A stretch of 64,000 nucleotides of DNA from the NCBI RefSeq assembly GCF_031127875.1, contig NZ_JARXIA010000003.1, positions 1 to 64,000 of the forward strand, written 5' to 3'. Both the position numbers and the translations under genes were made by a program. Of the stretch, positions 55,977 to 64,000 are shown piece by piece. Numbering within the stretch: the first letter of the stretch is position 1; each line of letters begins with the position of its first letter. A model generated the notes under the pieces. It was not told the DNA's origin, did not search any database, and was given only the letters and a program-made list of their open reading frames with translations. The stretch is from Pelagicoccus sp. SDUM812005. Its GTDB lineage: Bacteria > Verrucomicrobiota > Verrucomicrobiia > Opitutales > Opitutaceae.

Positions 55977-55990
55977 ATTATTTTCCTGAA

Positions 55991-56018
55991 AAGCCCTGTC
56001 GCGAGACGGGGCTTTTTT
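55991..56018 (+). terminator. Terminator after tRNA-Cys
   Basis: A 10-bp stem with one G-U pair (55991-56000 with 56005-56014) is closed by GCGA and followed by six T. Confidence 0.85.
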
Positions 56019-56108
56019 CGTTTTCGGCAAATGGCAAAATAGCGTAACAAACATTGTGTCGGCGTTTTCTGGACTTTCGAGGCGCGATTCTGGCTAGATG
56101 TCGCCTGT

Positions 56109-56561
56109 ATGATAACGATACGGAAAGCTGAACGAGCTGACATACCTTCCCTCGCCTATTTGCTGGGGCTTCTTTTTGAGCAAGAGAAGGAATTCTCTGC
56201 GGATTTCGTGCGCCAGAAAATCGGACTGGAGATGATCATCACGGACCCGGACGTGGGCGAAGTGTTGGTGGCGGAGCGTCCCGACAAGGGAGTGGTGGGC
56301 ATGGTTAGCCTGCTCTATACGGTTAGCACGGCGATCGGCGGCCGAGCGGCGCTTTTGGAGGATATGGTGGTGGCTCCGGAAGAGCGCGGCAAGGGGTGCG
56401 GTTCCAAGTTGGTTGGGGCGGCAATGGACCTGGCTCGCGAGCGCGAATGCAAGCGTATCACCCTGCTGACGGATTTCGACGACTTGGCTGCGGAGAAGTT
56501 CTACCAGAAGCATGGATTCAAGCTGTCGCCGATGGTTCCGCTTCGCCAGTTGCTCGATTGA
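56109..56561 (+). CDS. GNAT-family N-acetyltransferase
   Basis: 150 residues, one GNAT domain. ITIRKAERADIPSLAYLL is the usual start; the acetyl-CoA loop is DMVVAPEERGKGCGSKLVGAAM; the C-terminus has FYQKHGFKLSP. Substrate unknown. Not obviously in an operon. Confidence 0.86.
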   Translation: MITIRKAERADIPSLAYLLGLLFEQEKEFSADFVRQKIGLEMIITDPDVGEVLVAERPDKGVVGMVSLLYTVSTAIGGRAALLEDMVVAPEERGKGCGSKLVGAAMDLARERECKRITLLTDFDDLAAEKFYQKHGFKLSPMVPLRQLLD

Positions 56562-57076
56562 GGGCGGCGATTGATGCCGTCGCCTAGCCCGGGCTGGGTA
56601 TCGCTGCGATTCCTTGTTTTAATTTGGAATGAAGTAGGCGTCGCGTCGTTAGCGGCGTCTAAACCTGTTGGATTCAGAGTTTCAATACACGTGGGAGGCG
56701 GGGCGGGACGGCGGGGCGGGAAGGCGGGTAGCGATATTGCCAGAGGTGTTTGTGCTTTCCGCCGATGAAACGCAGGACAGTCGTATCCTATAGTGGGATA
56801 CGCTTTCTTTTTCTTTTATCCGCTAGCGTGTCGCTGAGTATCGCTGTGTTCTCGAAAGCGACGCTTAAAGGCTGTTTTATTGGTTTTGGCCCTGTTTGCC
56901 GAGAGGACGCTTTTGTAGCGCGTCGCAATCGCGCTTTCGGATTAGCGATACGCTTGCAGCGAACCGCATTGCCGATTTGCGCTGCGGCTGGGTGACGTGC
57001 TCCGGCCCTGTATCTGGGGAGTCGTGCGCCAGCTAAGGACGATTCCCTGCGAGGTGGTGATGAACCTTTTTTTATC
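56562..57076. other. 515-bp spacer with no supported gene
   Basis: Short open frames here (56571-56768, 56750-56995) have no family character and poor start sites. I see no tRNA, no terminator with T tract and no long repeat. It may be decayed coding sequence or regulatory DNA for neighbours. Confidence 0.5.
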
Positions 57077-58069
57077 TTAGGAGTAGTGTTCTGCTATTTT
57101 TAAGGCGGTGTCCTTGATTTGGTTTTGCAGGGCCTTGGGGGATAGGGCGATTGCGTTTTCGCCCCAGCTCAGGATCCAGGAGGAGACTTCTACAAGGCTA
57201 CCCAAGTTAAAGCTTACGGTGATGGATCCGTCGCCGTGGTATTCTACTGTTTGCGAAGGATGCCATACGTTTTCCGAAATGTATTCGGAAATGGGGTTAA
57301 GGAATTTAATCTTTACCCGATGTTTTCCTTCGGGGGAGTAAATACCAAAACTGCTTCCCAGGAACTCTTCAGCGGAAAAGCTCTCAGGGATGGTGAAGCG
57401 GGTTTGGTTTAGTTTAGCGGAGCTGGCGCGGCTAAGGAGGAAGGTTCGAATCGCATCGCGGCCGGTATCCAGTCCGATGGCGTACCATTTCCCGAGGAAG
57501 TTTGTGATATGGTAGGTTTGCAAAGTGCGACGCTCTTTCGATTTCGCCCCAAGTTTTCTGTAGTCGAACGAGACTTCGACCTTGTCGAGCGCCGAACGGG
57601 TAAAGGTATTGAGCAGGCTGTCTTCGACTTGCGAGGTGCGGCCGTGCCGAAACGATATGGTTTCGCTCAAGGCGGTCAGGTTTGCGGTTATGGTATCGGG
57701 CAGGCTGGCCGCCAGTTTGTTTAGGGCGTTGGAAAGCGGTTTTTCGAAAGGGGTGCCCTTGTAGTGGTCCATGGCCTTTTGGGCGATGGATAGGGCGAGC
57801 AGTTCGCCTTCGGATATGTCGATAGTGGGGAGGCTTTCCACTTCTCGGGTGTAGTAGTAACCGTGTTTGGAGGGGTGGTACTCTACGGGCATTAGCATGC
57901 GATCGCGTATAAAATCCATGTCGCGCGCTATGGTTTTAGTGCTAACTTCCAAGGCTCGAGCGAGGGTTGAGCAATTTGGATACAAGCCGCGTTTCAGTTC
58001 CTGGTGGATGCGGAGCATGCGTTCGATAGCGGGTCGTTTAAGGGAATGGATTTTGGAGTCTTCGGCCAT
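57077..58069 (-). CDS. WYL-domain transcriptional regulator (YafY type)
   Basis: 330 residues from ATG 58069; the TTG at 58099 is less likely. An N-terminal helix-turn-helix (CSTLARALEVSTKTIARDMDFIRD) is followed by the WYL domain (ITNFLGKWYAIGLDTGRDAIRTFLLSRAS; the W-Y-x motif is KWYAIG) and a C-terminal WCX segment. WYL domains bind nucleic-acid-like or nucleotide ligands and often control stress or defence genes. No obvious target gene is adjacent. The next gene upstream is the divergent histone-like gene. Confidence 0.9.
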   Translation of the reverse strand: MAEDSKIHSLKRPAIERMLRIHQELKRGLYPNCSTLARALEVSTKTIARDMDFIRDRMLMPVEYHPSKHGYYYTREVESLPTIDISEGELLALSIAQKAMDHYKGTPFEKPLSNALNKLAASLPDTITANLTALSETISFRHGRTSQVEDSLLNTFTRSALDKVEVSFDYRKLGAKSKERRTLQTYHITNFLGKWYAIGLDTGRDAIRTFLLSRASSAKLNQTRFTIPESFSAEEFLGSSFGIYSPEGKHRVKIKFLNPISEYISENVWHPSQTVEYHGDGSITVSFNLGSLVEVSSWILSWGENAIALSPKALQNQIKDTALKIAEHYS

Positions 58070-58298
58070 TTTTAGGGCGTTTGTTGTATGGATCGGCAAT
58101 ACGGTTTAGGCGTCGCAGAGCTGTATTAGCCTACCTCGAGTATTACAGTAAAATGTGTTTCTAAAGCGGTTTTTCGGTTCAAAATGCACCGTATAAATAC
58201 TAGGGATTATTGTGTGCGAATGAATATAATCGCTTATTTTGGCGTTTTATAGATAATTTGAGTTGATTTATGTACAATGTGACTTTTGTTACGAGACG

Positions 58299-58715
58299 AT
58301 GATCACAAATACGCAAAAGCAAATCGCTGCCACTAAAGCAAAGCTCGAAGCACTTCAAAAGAAGGCTGAAGCTGAAGCTGCAAAGAAGCTAACGAATCTT
58401 CACTCTGATCTTGGTTTCGCGACTCGCGCCGATCTGATCGCCGCTCTTTCGAGCCTGGAGTCTGGTGGAGCAAAGTCTGGGCGCAAGCCAAAGGCTGCTA
58501 AGAAGGTTGCTGCCAAGAAGGCTGGTCGCCCAGCTGCCAAGGCAACGAAGCGCGCTAAGCGTGCGAAGATCACTGAAGAGCTTAAAGCTAAGGTGATCGA
58601 AGCTGTAAAGGCGGGTGGTAAGGGATCGGCAATTGCCAAGGAGTTTGGTATTTCCGTTCCTTCCCTTCAAAACATCAAGAAGGCGGCTGGTCTTACTAAG
58701 GCTCGCGGCAAGTAA
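58299..58715 (+). CDS. Lysine-rich histone-like DNA-binding protein with C-terminal helix-turn-helix
   Basis: 138 residues from ATG 58299. Residues ~3-35 form an Ala/Lys/Glu coiled coil. A short globular part follows (GFATRADLIAALSSL), then a basic linker ~57-88 with AT-hook-like SGRKPKAAKK and KKAGRPAAKATKRAKRAK. The C-terminal ~45 residues read as a homeodomain-like HTH (ITEELKAKVIEAVKAGGKG...AKEFGISVPSLQNI). The linker resembles histone H1 tails. Codons are less GC-biased than in neighbours, as in a highly expressed gene, and the upstream region is AT-rich. I infer a nucleoid-associated protein. Confidence 0.72.
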   Translation: MITNTQKQIAATKAKLEALQKKAEAEAAKKLTNLHSDLGFATRADLIAALSSLESGGAKSGRKPKAAKKVAAKKAGRPAAKATKRAKRAKITEELKAKVIEAVKAGGKGSAIAKEFGISVPSLQNIKKAAGLTKARGK

Positions 58716-58741
58716 TTCGACTTCCTGATTCTATCAATTTC

Positions 58742-58775
58742 AAAGCCTGCTCCTTTTTAGGAGCAGGCTTTTTTT
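58742..58775 (+). terminator. Terminator of the histone-like gene
   Basis: A perfect 12-bp stem (58742-58753 with 58760-58771) and 6-nt loop are followed by a T run to 58775, 27 bp after the stop. Confidence 0.9.
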
Positions 58776-59231
58776 GGGGTTCATCACCAAGAGCGTTGGG
58801 ATAGCCGTTTAGCTGTAGGACCCTCGCCGTGGGAGACGAAGCTCAAAGAGCGAAGGCTGCTTGCGACGCGCCGCAAATCCCTGCTCTAATATCCTGCATT
58901 GCGGCGTGGCGCGAGCGCCGCAAATCCCTGCTCTAATATCCTGCATTGCGGCGTGGCGCGAGCGCCAGCCCTACGATGGAGAACGTCTCCCCGCAAATTG
59001 ATGATGAACGTTTTTTTTTGAGGGCGACGCCTGTAGCGCTAGACATTGCTGTTTGCGTAAAAAGACGAAATCATCGGTAGGGCTGCCGCGTTGGGTGTCT
59101 TAGCCCGAGGGGCAAAGCGTGCTCGCGGCGTGCCGCGAGCCCTATTGCGCTGGGGCGTGACGACAAGCTCCAGTCTTTATCGGCCAGTTGTGTAACAAAG
59201 CGGAAGCCTGATTTTTGTCGCTAATAGGCTT
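58776..59231. other. 456-bp spacer made largely of repeat-like sequence
   Basis: Apart from the 47-bp repeats it holds further GC-rich inverted words (e.g. GCTCGCGGCGTGCCGCGAGC near 59120). No gene or T-tract terminator is visible. Confidence 0.6.
58870..58963. repeat. Two identical 47-bp tandem repeats
   Basis: Units at 58870-58916 and 58917-58963 are identical; a third begins and diverges after three bases. Each contains TGCATTGCGGCGTG and a TGGCG-CGAG-CGCC hairpin. CAGCCCTACG follows at 58966. The same words occur near 27.1 kb. Confidence 0.9.
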
Positions 59232-60419
59232 TTAGTAGCGTTGTAGGCTGGAGTCTATTTGCGTTGACCAAGAATCGATGCCGCCGCCTACGTTGGTGGA
59301 GCGTTGGTATCCGTTTTGGCGAAGGAAGTGTACTACTTGCAAGCTACGGCCGCCGTGGTGGCAATGGACGAGTATTTCCTTGTCCTTTGGCAGTTCGTTT
59401 AGGCGAGCCGGAATTTCGCCCATGGGGATATGGATGCTGCCGTCTATAGCGCAGATATCGCGTTCGAATGCTTCGCGCACGTCGACTAGGATGCTGTTGC
59501 CTTCGGCCAGTTGAGCCTTTGTGGCGAGGACGTCGATTTCGATAGGAGATTCGTTCATATTGTTTTCGGTGGGAGCGTTGTTCGGAGTTGGGTTTTTCGT
59601 TTCGCAGGTTTCTTGGTAGTTTTCTGCAATGATAGAGGTGTATTTAGCATTCTCGCCGCAAAGCGGGCAGCAAGGGTCTTTCTTTAGCTTCAGGGTTTTG
59701 AAGCTCATGTTCATGGTATCGATAAACAACAGTTTTCCTGATAGGGATTCGCCGATTCCTGTAATATACTTGATGGTCTCCATGGATTGGATACTGCCTA
59801 CGATTCCGCAGAGGGCTCCCATGACGCCGGCTTCGCCGCAATTGGGCACGGAGCCGGGCGGAGGCGCTTCGGGAAAGAGGCAGCGATAGCAGGGACCGCC
59901 GTTTCGGGGGTGGAAGAGGGAGGCTTGGCCTTCGAACTTGAAGATGCTGCCGTAGACGAGCGGTTTTCCGGCTAGATAGGCGGCGTCGTTATTGAGGTAG
60001 CGAGTAGCGAAATTGTCGGTACCGTCGACGATGATATCGTATTGGGAGAAGAGCTCGACTGCGTTGTGCGCTTGTAGGCCCTCTTCGTGGAACTGGAGTT
60101 TTACGTGCGGGTTTATTTCCGAAAGGGTGTCCTTGGCGGACTCGATCTTAGGTCGATCGATATCGGATTGGCCGTGGATGATTTGGCGTTGGAGGTTGTG
60201 CAGCTCGACCTTGTCGAAGTCGGCGAGACCGATGGTTCCGACTCCCGCGGCCGCGAGGTAGAGGGCCACGGGACTGCCTAGTCCGCCTGCTCCGATGACC
60301 AGCGCTTTGGCGCGCTTGAGCTTTTCTTGGCCCGCCACGCCAATCTCTTCTAATAGAATATGTCGGCTGTAGCGGGCGAGTTCTACAGGGCTGAGGGAAG
60401 TGGTGTCGGTCGAGGACAT
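59232..60419 (-). CDS. MoeB/ThiF-like adenylyltransferase with C-terminal rhodanese domain
   Basis: 395 residues. The E1-like domain has ATP motif VIGAGGLGSPVALYLAAAG, the NLQRQIIHG loop and zinc ligands in CYRCLFPE and CCPLCGE. Residues ~290-395 form a rhodanese domain with active-site Cys in ILVHCHHGGRSLQ. This MOCS3-like fusion adenylates the C-terminus of a ubiquitin-like sulfur carrier (MoaD or ThiS type) and can deliver sulfur through the rhodanese. Carrier genes are not in the window. Confidence 0.92.
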   Translation of the reverse strand: MSSTDTTSLSPVELARYSRHILLEEIGVAGQEKLKRAKALVIGAGGLGSPVALYLAAAGVGTIGLADFDKVELHNLQRQIIHGQSDIDRPKIESAKDTLSEINPHVKLQFHEEGLQAHNAVELFSQYDIIVDGTDNFATRYLNNDAAYLAGKPLVYGSIFKFEGQASLFHPRNGGPCYRCLFPEAPPPGSVPNCGEAGVMGALCGIVGSIQSMETIKYITGIGESLSGKLLFIDTMNMSFKTLKLKKDPCCPLCGENAKYTSIIAENYQETCETKNPTPNNAPTENNMNESPIEIDVLATKAQLAEGNSILVDVREAFERDICAIDGSIHIPMGEIPARLNELPKDKEILVHCHHGGRSLQVVHFLRQNGYQRSTNVGGGIDSWSTQIDSSLQRY

Positions 60420-60535
60420 GGCTCGGTTTTTGTGGAAGGCTTAGTGGGAATCAAACGAAATTGGCGCGGAATCGATCGCTGCGGCGGCGGTGTTGAACGT
60501 TGACGGCGCGGCGGTCTTCGGCTTTCAGAGATGTC

Positions 60536-61624
60536 ATGGCAGATCGATACGCTGTAATAATGGCAGGAGGAAAAGGTGAACGCTTTTGGCCCGCGAGCCG
60601 TTTGGCCCGTCCGAAGCATTTGCTTCCCATCGTTGGCGAGAAGCCGATGCTGACTCAAACGGTTGACCGGCTGGTTGGACTTCTTCCTGCGGAAAATATT
60701 ATTGTCATTACCAATAGTGAACAGCTGGAGGGCGTGCGCGAGGTGTGCCCGATGCTTCCGGAAGCCAATATCGTGGCGGAACCGGTTGGCCGCGATACGG
60801 CGGCTGCGGTGGGGCTGGCGATGCTCTTGGTCAAGCAGCGCAATCCTGCGGCGTCGATGGCGATGCTGCCGGCGGACGCATTGATCAATGACGCGGAGTC
60901 CTACCAGTCGGCGCTCGGCACGGCGTTCAAGGTTGCGGAGTCGTCCCCGAGCCTCGTCACGCTGGGCGTGCAGCCGTCGGAGCCTGCGACGGGCTACGGC
61001 TATATCCAGTGCGGTCCGGTTAAGGACGTGATCGACAACCGGGATATTTTCACCGTGCGTCAATTCAAGGAGAAGCCGGACCTGGAAACGGCGAAGCTTT
61101 ACCTGCAGAGCGGAGAGTATTTCTGGAATGCGGGCATGTTCGTTTGGAGCGTGGATGCTATTTCCGCGGCCTTGTCCGAGTTTACACCTGTCCTTAAGGA
61201 AGGCCTCGACGAGATCGAAGCTGGCATGAAGGCCGGCAAGGATTTGGTAGCCCTATTGAGCGAACTGTATCCGAAGCTGGAAAAGATTTCGGTGGACTTC
61301 GCGATCATGGAGAAGGCTAAGAACGTTTTGACCTTGGCTGCGACTTTCGACTGGGACGACGTGGGAGCCTGGCCGGCGATCGAGCGTCACTTCCCGGCGG
61401 ATCGCGCGGGCAACGTGAACAAGGGCGAGGCCCGTTTCCTCGAGTGCTCCAACAATATCGTGGTTTCCGGCGACAAGCACCTGGTTGCTTTGGTCGGCGT
61501 GGAGGACTTGATTGTGGTCACGACTGGCGATGCCACTTTGATCTGCGCCAAGGACAAGGCCGAGAAGATCAAGGAAATGGTTCGCAAGCTGGGAGAGGAA
61601 GAAGCTCTCAAGCGCTTGCTCTAG
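60536..61624 (+). CDS. Mannose-1-phosphate guanylyltransferase
   Basis: 362 residues from ATG 60536. Nucleotidyltransferase signature VIMAGGKGERFWPASR; metal/substrate residues MLPADALI; NAGMFVWSVDAI; FDWDDVGAWPAIERHF. The length indicates the short form without the phosphomannose isomerase domain. It makes GDP-mannose for surface polysaccharide. It lies 22 bp before ruvX on the same strand. Confidence 0.93.
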   Translation: MADRYAVIMAGGKGERFWPASRLARPKHLLPIVGEKPMLTQTVDRLVGLLPAENIIVITNSEQLEGVREVCPMLPEANIVAEPVGRDTAAAVGLAMLLVKQRNPAASMAMLPADALINDAESYQSALGTAFKVAESSPSLVTLGVQPSEPATGYGYIQCGPVKDVIDNRDIFTVRQFKEKPDLETAKLYLQSGEYFWNAGMFVWSVDAISAALSEFTPVLKEGLDEIEAGMKAGKDLVALLSELYPKLEKISVDFAIMEKAKNVLTLAATFDWDDVGAWPAIERHFPADRAGNVNKGEARFLECSNNIVVSGDKHLVALVGVEDLIVVTTGDATLICAKDKAEKIKEMVRKLGEEEALKRLL

Positions 61625-61646
61625 CGTTTTTCGGAAGGCCATCCAG

Positions 61647-62108
61647 ATGCGTTGTATAGGCGTGGACTACGGCGAACGTAGGGTAGGGGTTGCCTACGGC
61701 GACGAGATCGGCGTGGCGACTCCCTTGCCCGCGATCGTGAAGGCGACCGAGGCGGAGAGAATTCAAGCTTTGGTCGATCTCGCCAAGGAGCGACGGGCGA
61801 CGGATTTCGTATTCGGCTACCCATACAATATGGATGGCTCGGTCGGTTTTAAGGCGAAGGAAGTGGATGCCTTCGTCGAGAAGCTGCTCAAGCAGATCGA
61901 CTTGCCGGTGCATCGGCTCGACGAGCGCCTGACATCGGTGGAGGCGTCCAAGGCCTTTCCCAAGGGGCGCGACGACGAGCTGCGACGCTCGGGAAAGATC
62001 GATTCCGTGGCGGCGAGCTTGATCCTGCAGGACTACTTGAACCAGAACGTCGAGCTGCCGGAGTACGATCCCTACGCGGAATACGAGGACGAGGGCGGCT
62101 ACCGGTGA
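61647..62108 (+). CDS. ruvX: Putative Holliday junction resolvase (YqgF/RuvX)
   Basis: 153 residues. RNase H-like fold: IGVDYGERRVGVAYGDEIG (first Asp), FVFGYPYNMDGS and VHRLDERLTSVEAS. Known roles of the family are 16S rRNA 5'-end maturation and recombination. The stop overlaps the GTG start of truA by 4 bp (GTGA), implying coupled translation. Confidence 0.94.
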   Translation: MRCIGVDYGERRVGVAYGDEIGVATPLPAIVKATEAERIQALVDLAKERRATDFVFGYPYNMDGSVGFKAKEVDAFVEKLLKQIDLPVHRLDERLTSVEASKAFPKGRDDELRRSGKIDSVAASLILQDYLNQNVELPEYDPYAEYEDEGGYR

Positions 62109-62845
62109 GGTGGAAGTGCACGTGTTCGTATGACGGAAGCAACTACGCCGGATGGCAGAAGCAGCAGGGCCAGCTTTCCGTGCAGCAGGTTATCGAGGAG
62201 GTGCTGGAAAAGCTCTTCAAGGAGCCTGCTTTGATCCAGGGAAGCGGTCGCACGGATGCCGGCGTGCACGCTTACGAGCAAGTATTCCATTTCGATCGGG
62301 AGTGGAGGCATGGAGGGGAAAGCCTGGTAAAGGCCCTGCATGCCCTTTTGCCGAAGTCAATTCGCGTGGAGTCGGCGGTGCCGGTGGGCGACGATTTCCA
62401 TTCCCGCTTTTCCGCGGTGTCCAAGCGTTACGTTTACCGCCTGAAACTCGGCGAAGCGGATCCTTTCCAGTGGCCCTACTGTTGGCCCGTGCCCGCATTG
62501 CTGGACTTGAACCTCTTGCACGAGGCGATGCGAAAGCTGGTAGGGAAGCACGACTTTGCGGCCTTCGCGGCCAATCGCGGCAACGGCCTCGAGTACGAAA
62601 GCACCGTGCGACATATCACGGAGGCGAAAGTGAGCCAGGAGTGGGAGTTCGTGGACCTCTCCTTTCGGGCTGACGGCTTTATGTATAAGATGGTCAGGAG
62701 CTTAGCGGGTACGGTGGTTAACGTGGGCCTTGGGCGACTGTCGCTTGAGGAAGTCGATGGCCTGCTGGAGTCGAAAACGCGCACGCCGCTCGTGCAGGCG
62801 GCGCCGGCCAAGGGGCTCTACCTCGCGAAGGTATTTTATAGCTAG
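62105..62845 (+). CDS. truA: tRNA pseudouridine synthase A
   Basis: 246 residues from GTG. Catalytic Asp in GSGRTDAGVHAYEQVFHF; substrate region FAAFAANRG; C-terminal FMYKMVRSLAGTVVNVG. It isomerises uridines 38-40 of the tRNA anticodon arm. Coupled to ruvX by a 4-bp overlap. Confidence 0.95.
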   Translation: MRWKCTCSYDGSNYAGWQKQQGQLSVQQVIEEVLEKLFKEPALIQGSGRTDAGVHAYEQVFHFDREWRHGGESLVKALHALLPKSIRVESAVPVGDDFHSRFSAVSKRYVYRLKLGEADPFQWPYCWPVPALLDLNLLHEAMRKLVGKHDFAAFAANRGNGLEYESTVRHITEAKVSQEWEFVDLSFRADGFMYKMVRSLAGTVVNVGLGRLSLEEVDGLLESKTRTPLVQAAPAKGLYLAKVFYS

Positions 62846-62914
62846 GTTGCAGATTGTTGCTGAATTAGGTTTATCGATTGAGTTAGGACATAATTTGCGA
62901 CATTAAAGTTTCGC

Positions 62915-63787
62915 ATGCTGGAATTTTGGCCAAACGAAGCTCGGTCGGACCTGTCTGTTTCTTTTCAAGAATTTGATGGAAAGGAACTTAGGGACTCCTT
63001 GCACGAGCATGAAAGCTACGAGCTCTGTTTCATTTGGCGCGGCAGCGGAAACTGGCAAATGGGGGCGGCTTCCGGCGATTTTGCGGCAGGGAGTTTGGTG
63101 CTATGTCCTCCACGGGTCCTACATGCTTGGCGTAGCGGACAGAGGGGGAGGGAAGGGACGCCTTGCTCGGGGATGGTATTGCGATTCAAGCGCGAAACCC
63201 TGCCTCCTCAGCTTCTGAAACTGCCGGAAATGGCGGCCTTGGCGACGCTGCGAAAGGCATTCGAGAAGCCCTTGGTTTTCGAGGTTTCGGACCGCGAGCG
63301 TCTGCGCTCCCGGCTGCGTTCGGTGGATCGCGCCCAAGGCGCCTTGAGGCTGGCCCGCTTCTATGTGGCCCTGGAGTTGGTTGCAGGCTTTAGGTATTTT
63401 GAAGTTGTTGATAAACAAGTGGAAAGGGGAGGCTTTAGTCCTCGCGACCTCGCTCGAGTGGAGGAGTTGAAGCGCTTTATGCAGGAGCGCTTCTCGGGGG
63501 AAGTGAGCCGTGGGGAAGCCGCGCGATTGGTGGGTTTGGAGGAGGCGGCGTTCTCCCGTTTTTTTCGCAAGGCGATGGGCACGACTTTTGTGGATTACCT
63601 GTCCAGTTTGCGGGTGCGGCGGGCGGCGGCGCTTTTGGGAAATCGCCGCGACCTTTCCTTGGACGAGGTGGCGGCCCAGAGCGGATTTGGCAGCCTGGCT
63701 TCCCTGCATCGGCAGTTCAAGAAACGGCTGGGAACGACTCCGGATTCCTACCGCAAGGCGGCGAATTCCGAAATCCTGGCCCCGTAG
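62915..63787 (+). CDS. AraC-family transcriptional regulator
   Basis: 290 residues. An N-terminal cupin sensor (HEHESYELCFIWRGSGNWQMG, APRVLHAW-like PPRVLHAWRSG) is followed by two C-terminal HTHs: VSRGEAARLVGLEEAAFSRFFRK and LSLDEVAAQSGFGSLASLHRQFKK. It probably senses a carbohydrate or similar small ligand. The target is not evident; leuC follows on the same strand after 86 bp but is an unlikely partner. Confidence 0.92.
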   Translation: MLEFWPNEARSDLSVSFQEFDGKELRDSLHEHESYELCFIWRGSGNWQMGAASGDFAAGSLVLCPPRVLHAWRSGQRGREGTPCSGMVLRFKRETLPPQLLKLPEMAALATLRKAFEKPLVFEVSDRERLRSRLRSVDRAQGALRLARFYVALELVAGFRYFEVVDKQVERGGFSPRDLARVEELKRFMQERFSGEVSRGEAARLVGLEEAAFSRFFRKAMGTTFVDYLSSLRVRRAAALLGNRRDLSLDEVAAQSGFGSLASLHRQFKKRLGTTPDSYRKAANSEILAP

Positions 63788-63873
63788 CTGCGAATCGCGG
63801 ATTGTAGTTGCCGAAAGGGCGAAGCGTTTCGATTTTGTTCGGCCTCTAATTTCACAGTTAACCCTCACATATT

Positions 63874-64000
63874 ATGGGAAAATCATTATTCGAAAAAGTT
63901 TGGGACGCGCACACGGTGCGGACCTTGTCCAACGGTCAGACGCAGCTCTTGATCGGCACCCACCTCTTGCACGAGGTCACTAGCCCGCAGGCTTTCGGCA
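63874..64000 (+). CDS. leuC: 3-isopropylmalate dehydratase large subunit, 5' end only
   Basis: The first 42 codons ([15 protein letters not shown], then [20 protein letters not shown]) match the LeuC N-terminus; the gene runs off the window. The enzyme isomerises 2-isopropylmalate in leucine synthesis with LeuD, using a [4Fe-4S] cluster. TTLSNG-type and [12 protein letters not shown] blocks make the assignment firm despite the truncation. Confidence 0.9.
   Translation, partial: MGKSLFEKVWDAHTVRTLSNGQTQLLIGTHLLHEVTSPQAFG

Noticed and set aside
56750-56995. 81-codon frame with a hydrophobic stretch
   Set aside because: No ATG start, no ribosome site and no family features; one hydrophobic run is not enough.
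58870-58975. Possible CRISPR array
   Set aside because: Only two units, directly abutting with no spacers and no cas genes; it is a tandem repeat.

Overview
The window looks like chromosome from a Verrucomicrobiota bacterium of the Opitutae type. This is inferred from gene content, not from a 16S gene. The strongest pointer is a PilM/N - Amuc_1100-like - secretin cluster of the kind known from Akkermansia. Supporting signs are the GC-rich coding bias, glycan-degrading enzymes with LacI/GntR/AraC regulators, and a eukaryotic-type glutamine synthetase. I see no phage, insertion sequence, CRISPR array or rRNA operon. Coding density is high, with an AT-rich insert near 25.5-26.7 kb and a few repeat-bearing spacers.

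Layout. 0.1-1.1 kb: degenerate histidine kinase/receiver fusion. 1.2-5.3 kb (minus): pyruvate dehydrogenase E2, E1 beta and E1 alpha, then a Nudix hydrolase. 5.4-12.4 kb (plus): an exported protein, then a four-gene envelope cluster (PilM-PilN fusion, Amuc_1100-like protein, a second bitopic membrane protein, secretin) ending in a strong terminator. 12.5-15.3 kb: LacI regulator divergent from a sulfatase. 15.3-18.7 kb (minus): FadR-type regulator with glycolate oxidase GlcD and GlcF. Upstream of it lie three phased palindromic operators and a (TTGG)12 microsatellite. 19.1-24.7 kb: MocA oxidoreductase and sugar isomerase (plus), then alpha/beta hydrolase, 3-hydroxyisobutyrate dehydrogenase-like enzyme and GH43 (minus). 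24.9-27.2 kb: cysteine-cluster protein, then the AT-rich insert with a PD-(D/E)XK-like orphan and a TonB-domain gene whose start is broken by a poly-A tract.

27.2-34.2 kb: secreted GH51 arabinofuranosidase divergent from a YtfQ/YtfR/YtfT/YjfF-type furanose ABC importer; together they could release and take up arabinofuranose. 34.3-38.0 kb: nucleoside transporter, nucleoside deoxyribosyltransferase, GNAT enzyme and two unknown proteins. 38.0-43.2 kb: HDOD protein, thioesterase, small unknowns, glutamine synthetase II, a miniature kinase-like protein with a PP2C phosphatase, and a glutaredoxin. 43.3-55.1 kb (minus): mostly housekeeping genes (ilvB, accA, TPR protein, queA, tRNA-Tyr, radC, SurA-like chaperone, mfd, rnc, ParA).

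55.3-64.0 kb: SleB-like hydrolase, tRNA-Cys, GNAT, WYL regulator, a lysine-rich histone-like DNA-binding protein, a spacer with 47-bp tandem repeats, MoeB-rhodanese, mannose-1-phosphate guanylyltransferase, ruvX, truA, an AraC regulator, and the 5' end of leuC at the window edge.

The observations most worth following are the envelope cluster with its altered PilM nucleotide motifs, the triple phased operator plus microsatellite, the poly-A frameshift in the TonB-domain gene, the mini-kinase/phosphatase pair, and the lysine-rich DNA-binding protein. Starts were chosen from ATG/GTG availability, upstream purine-rich sites and family length. Several are uncertain and marked so.
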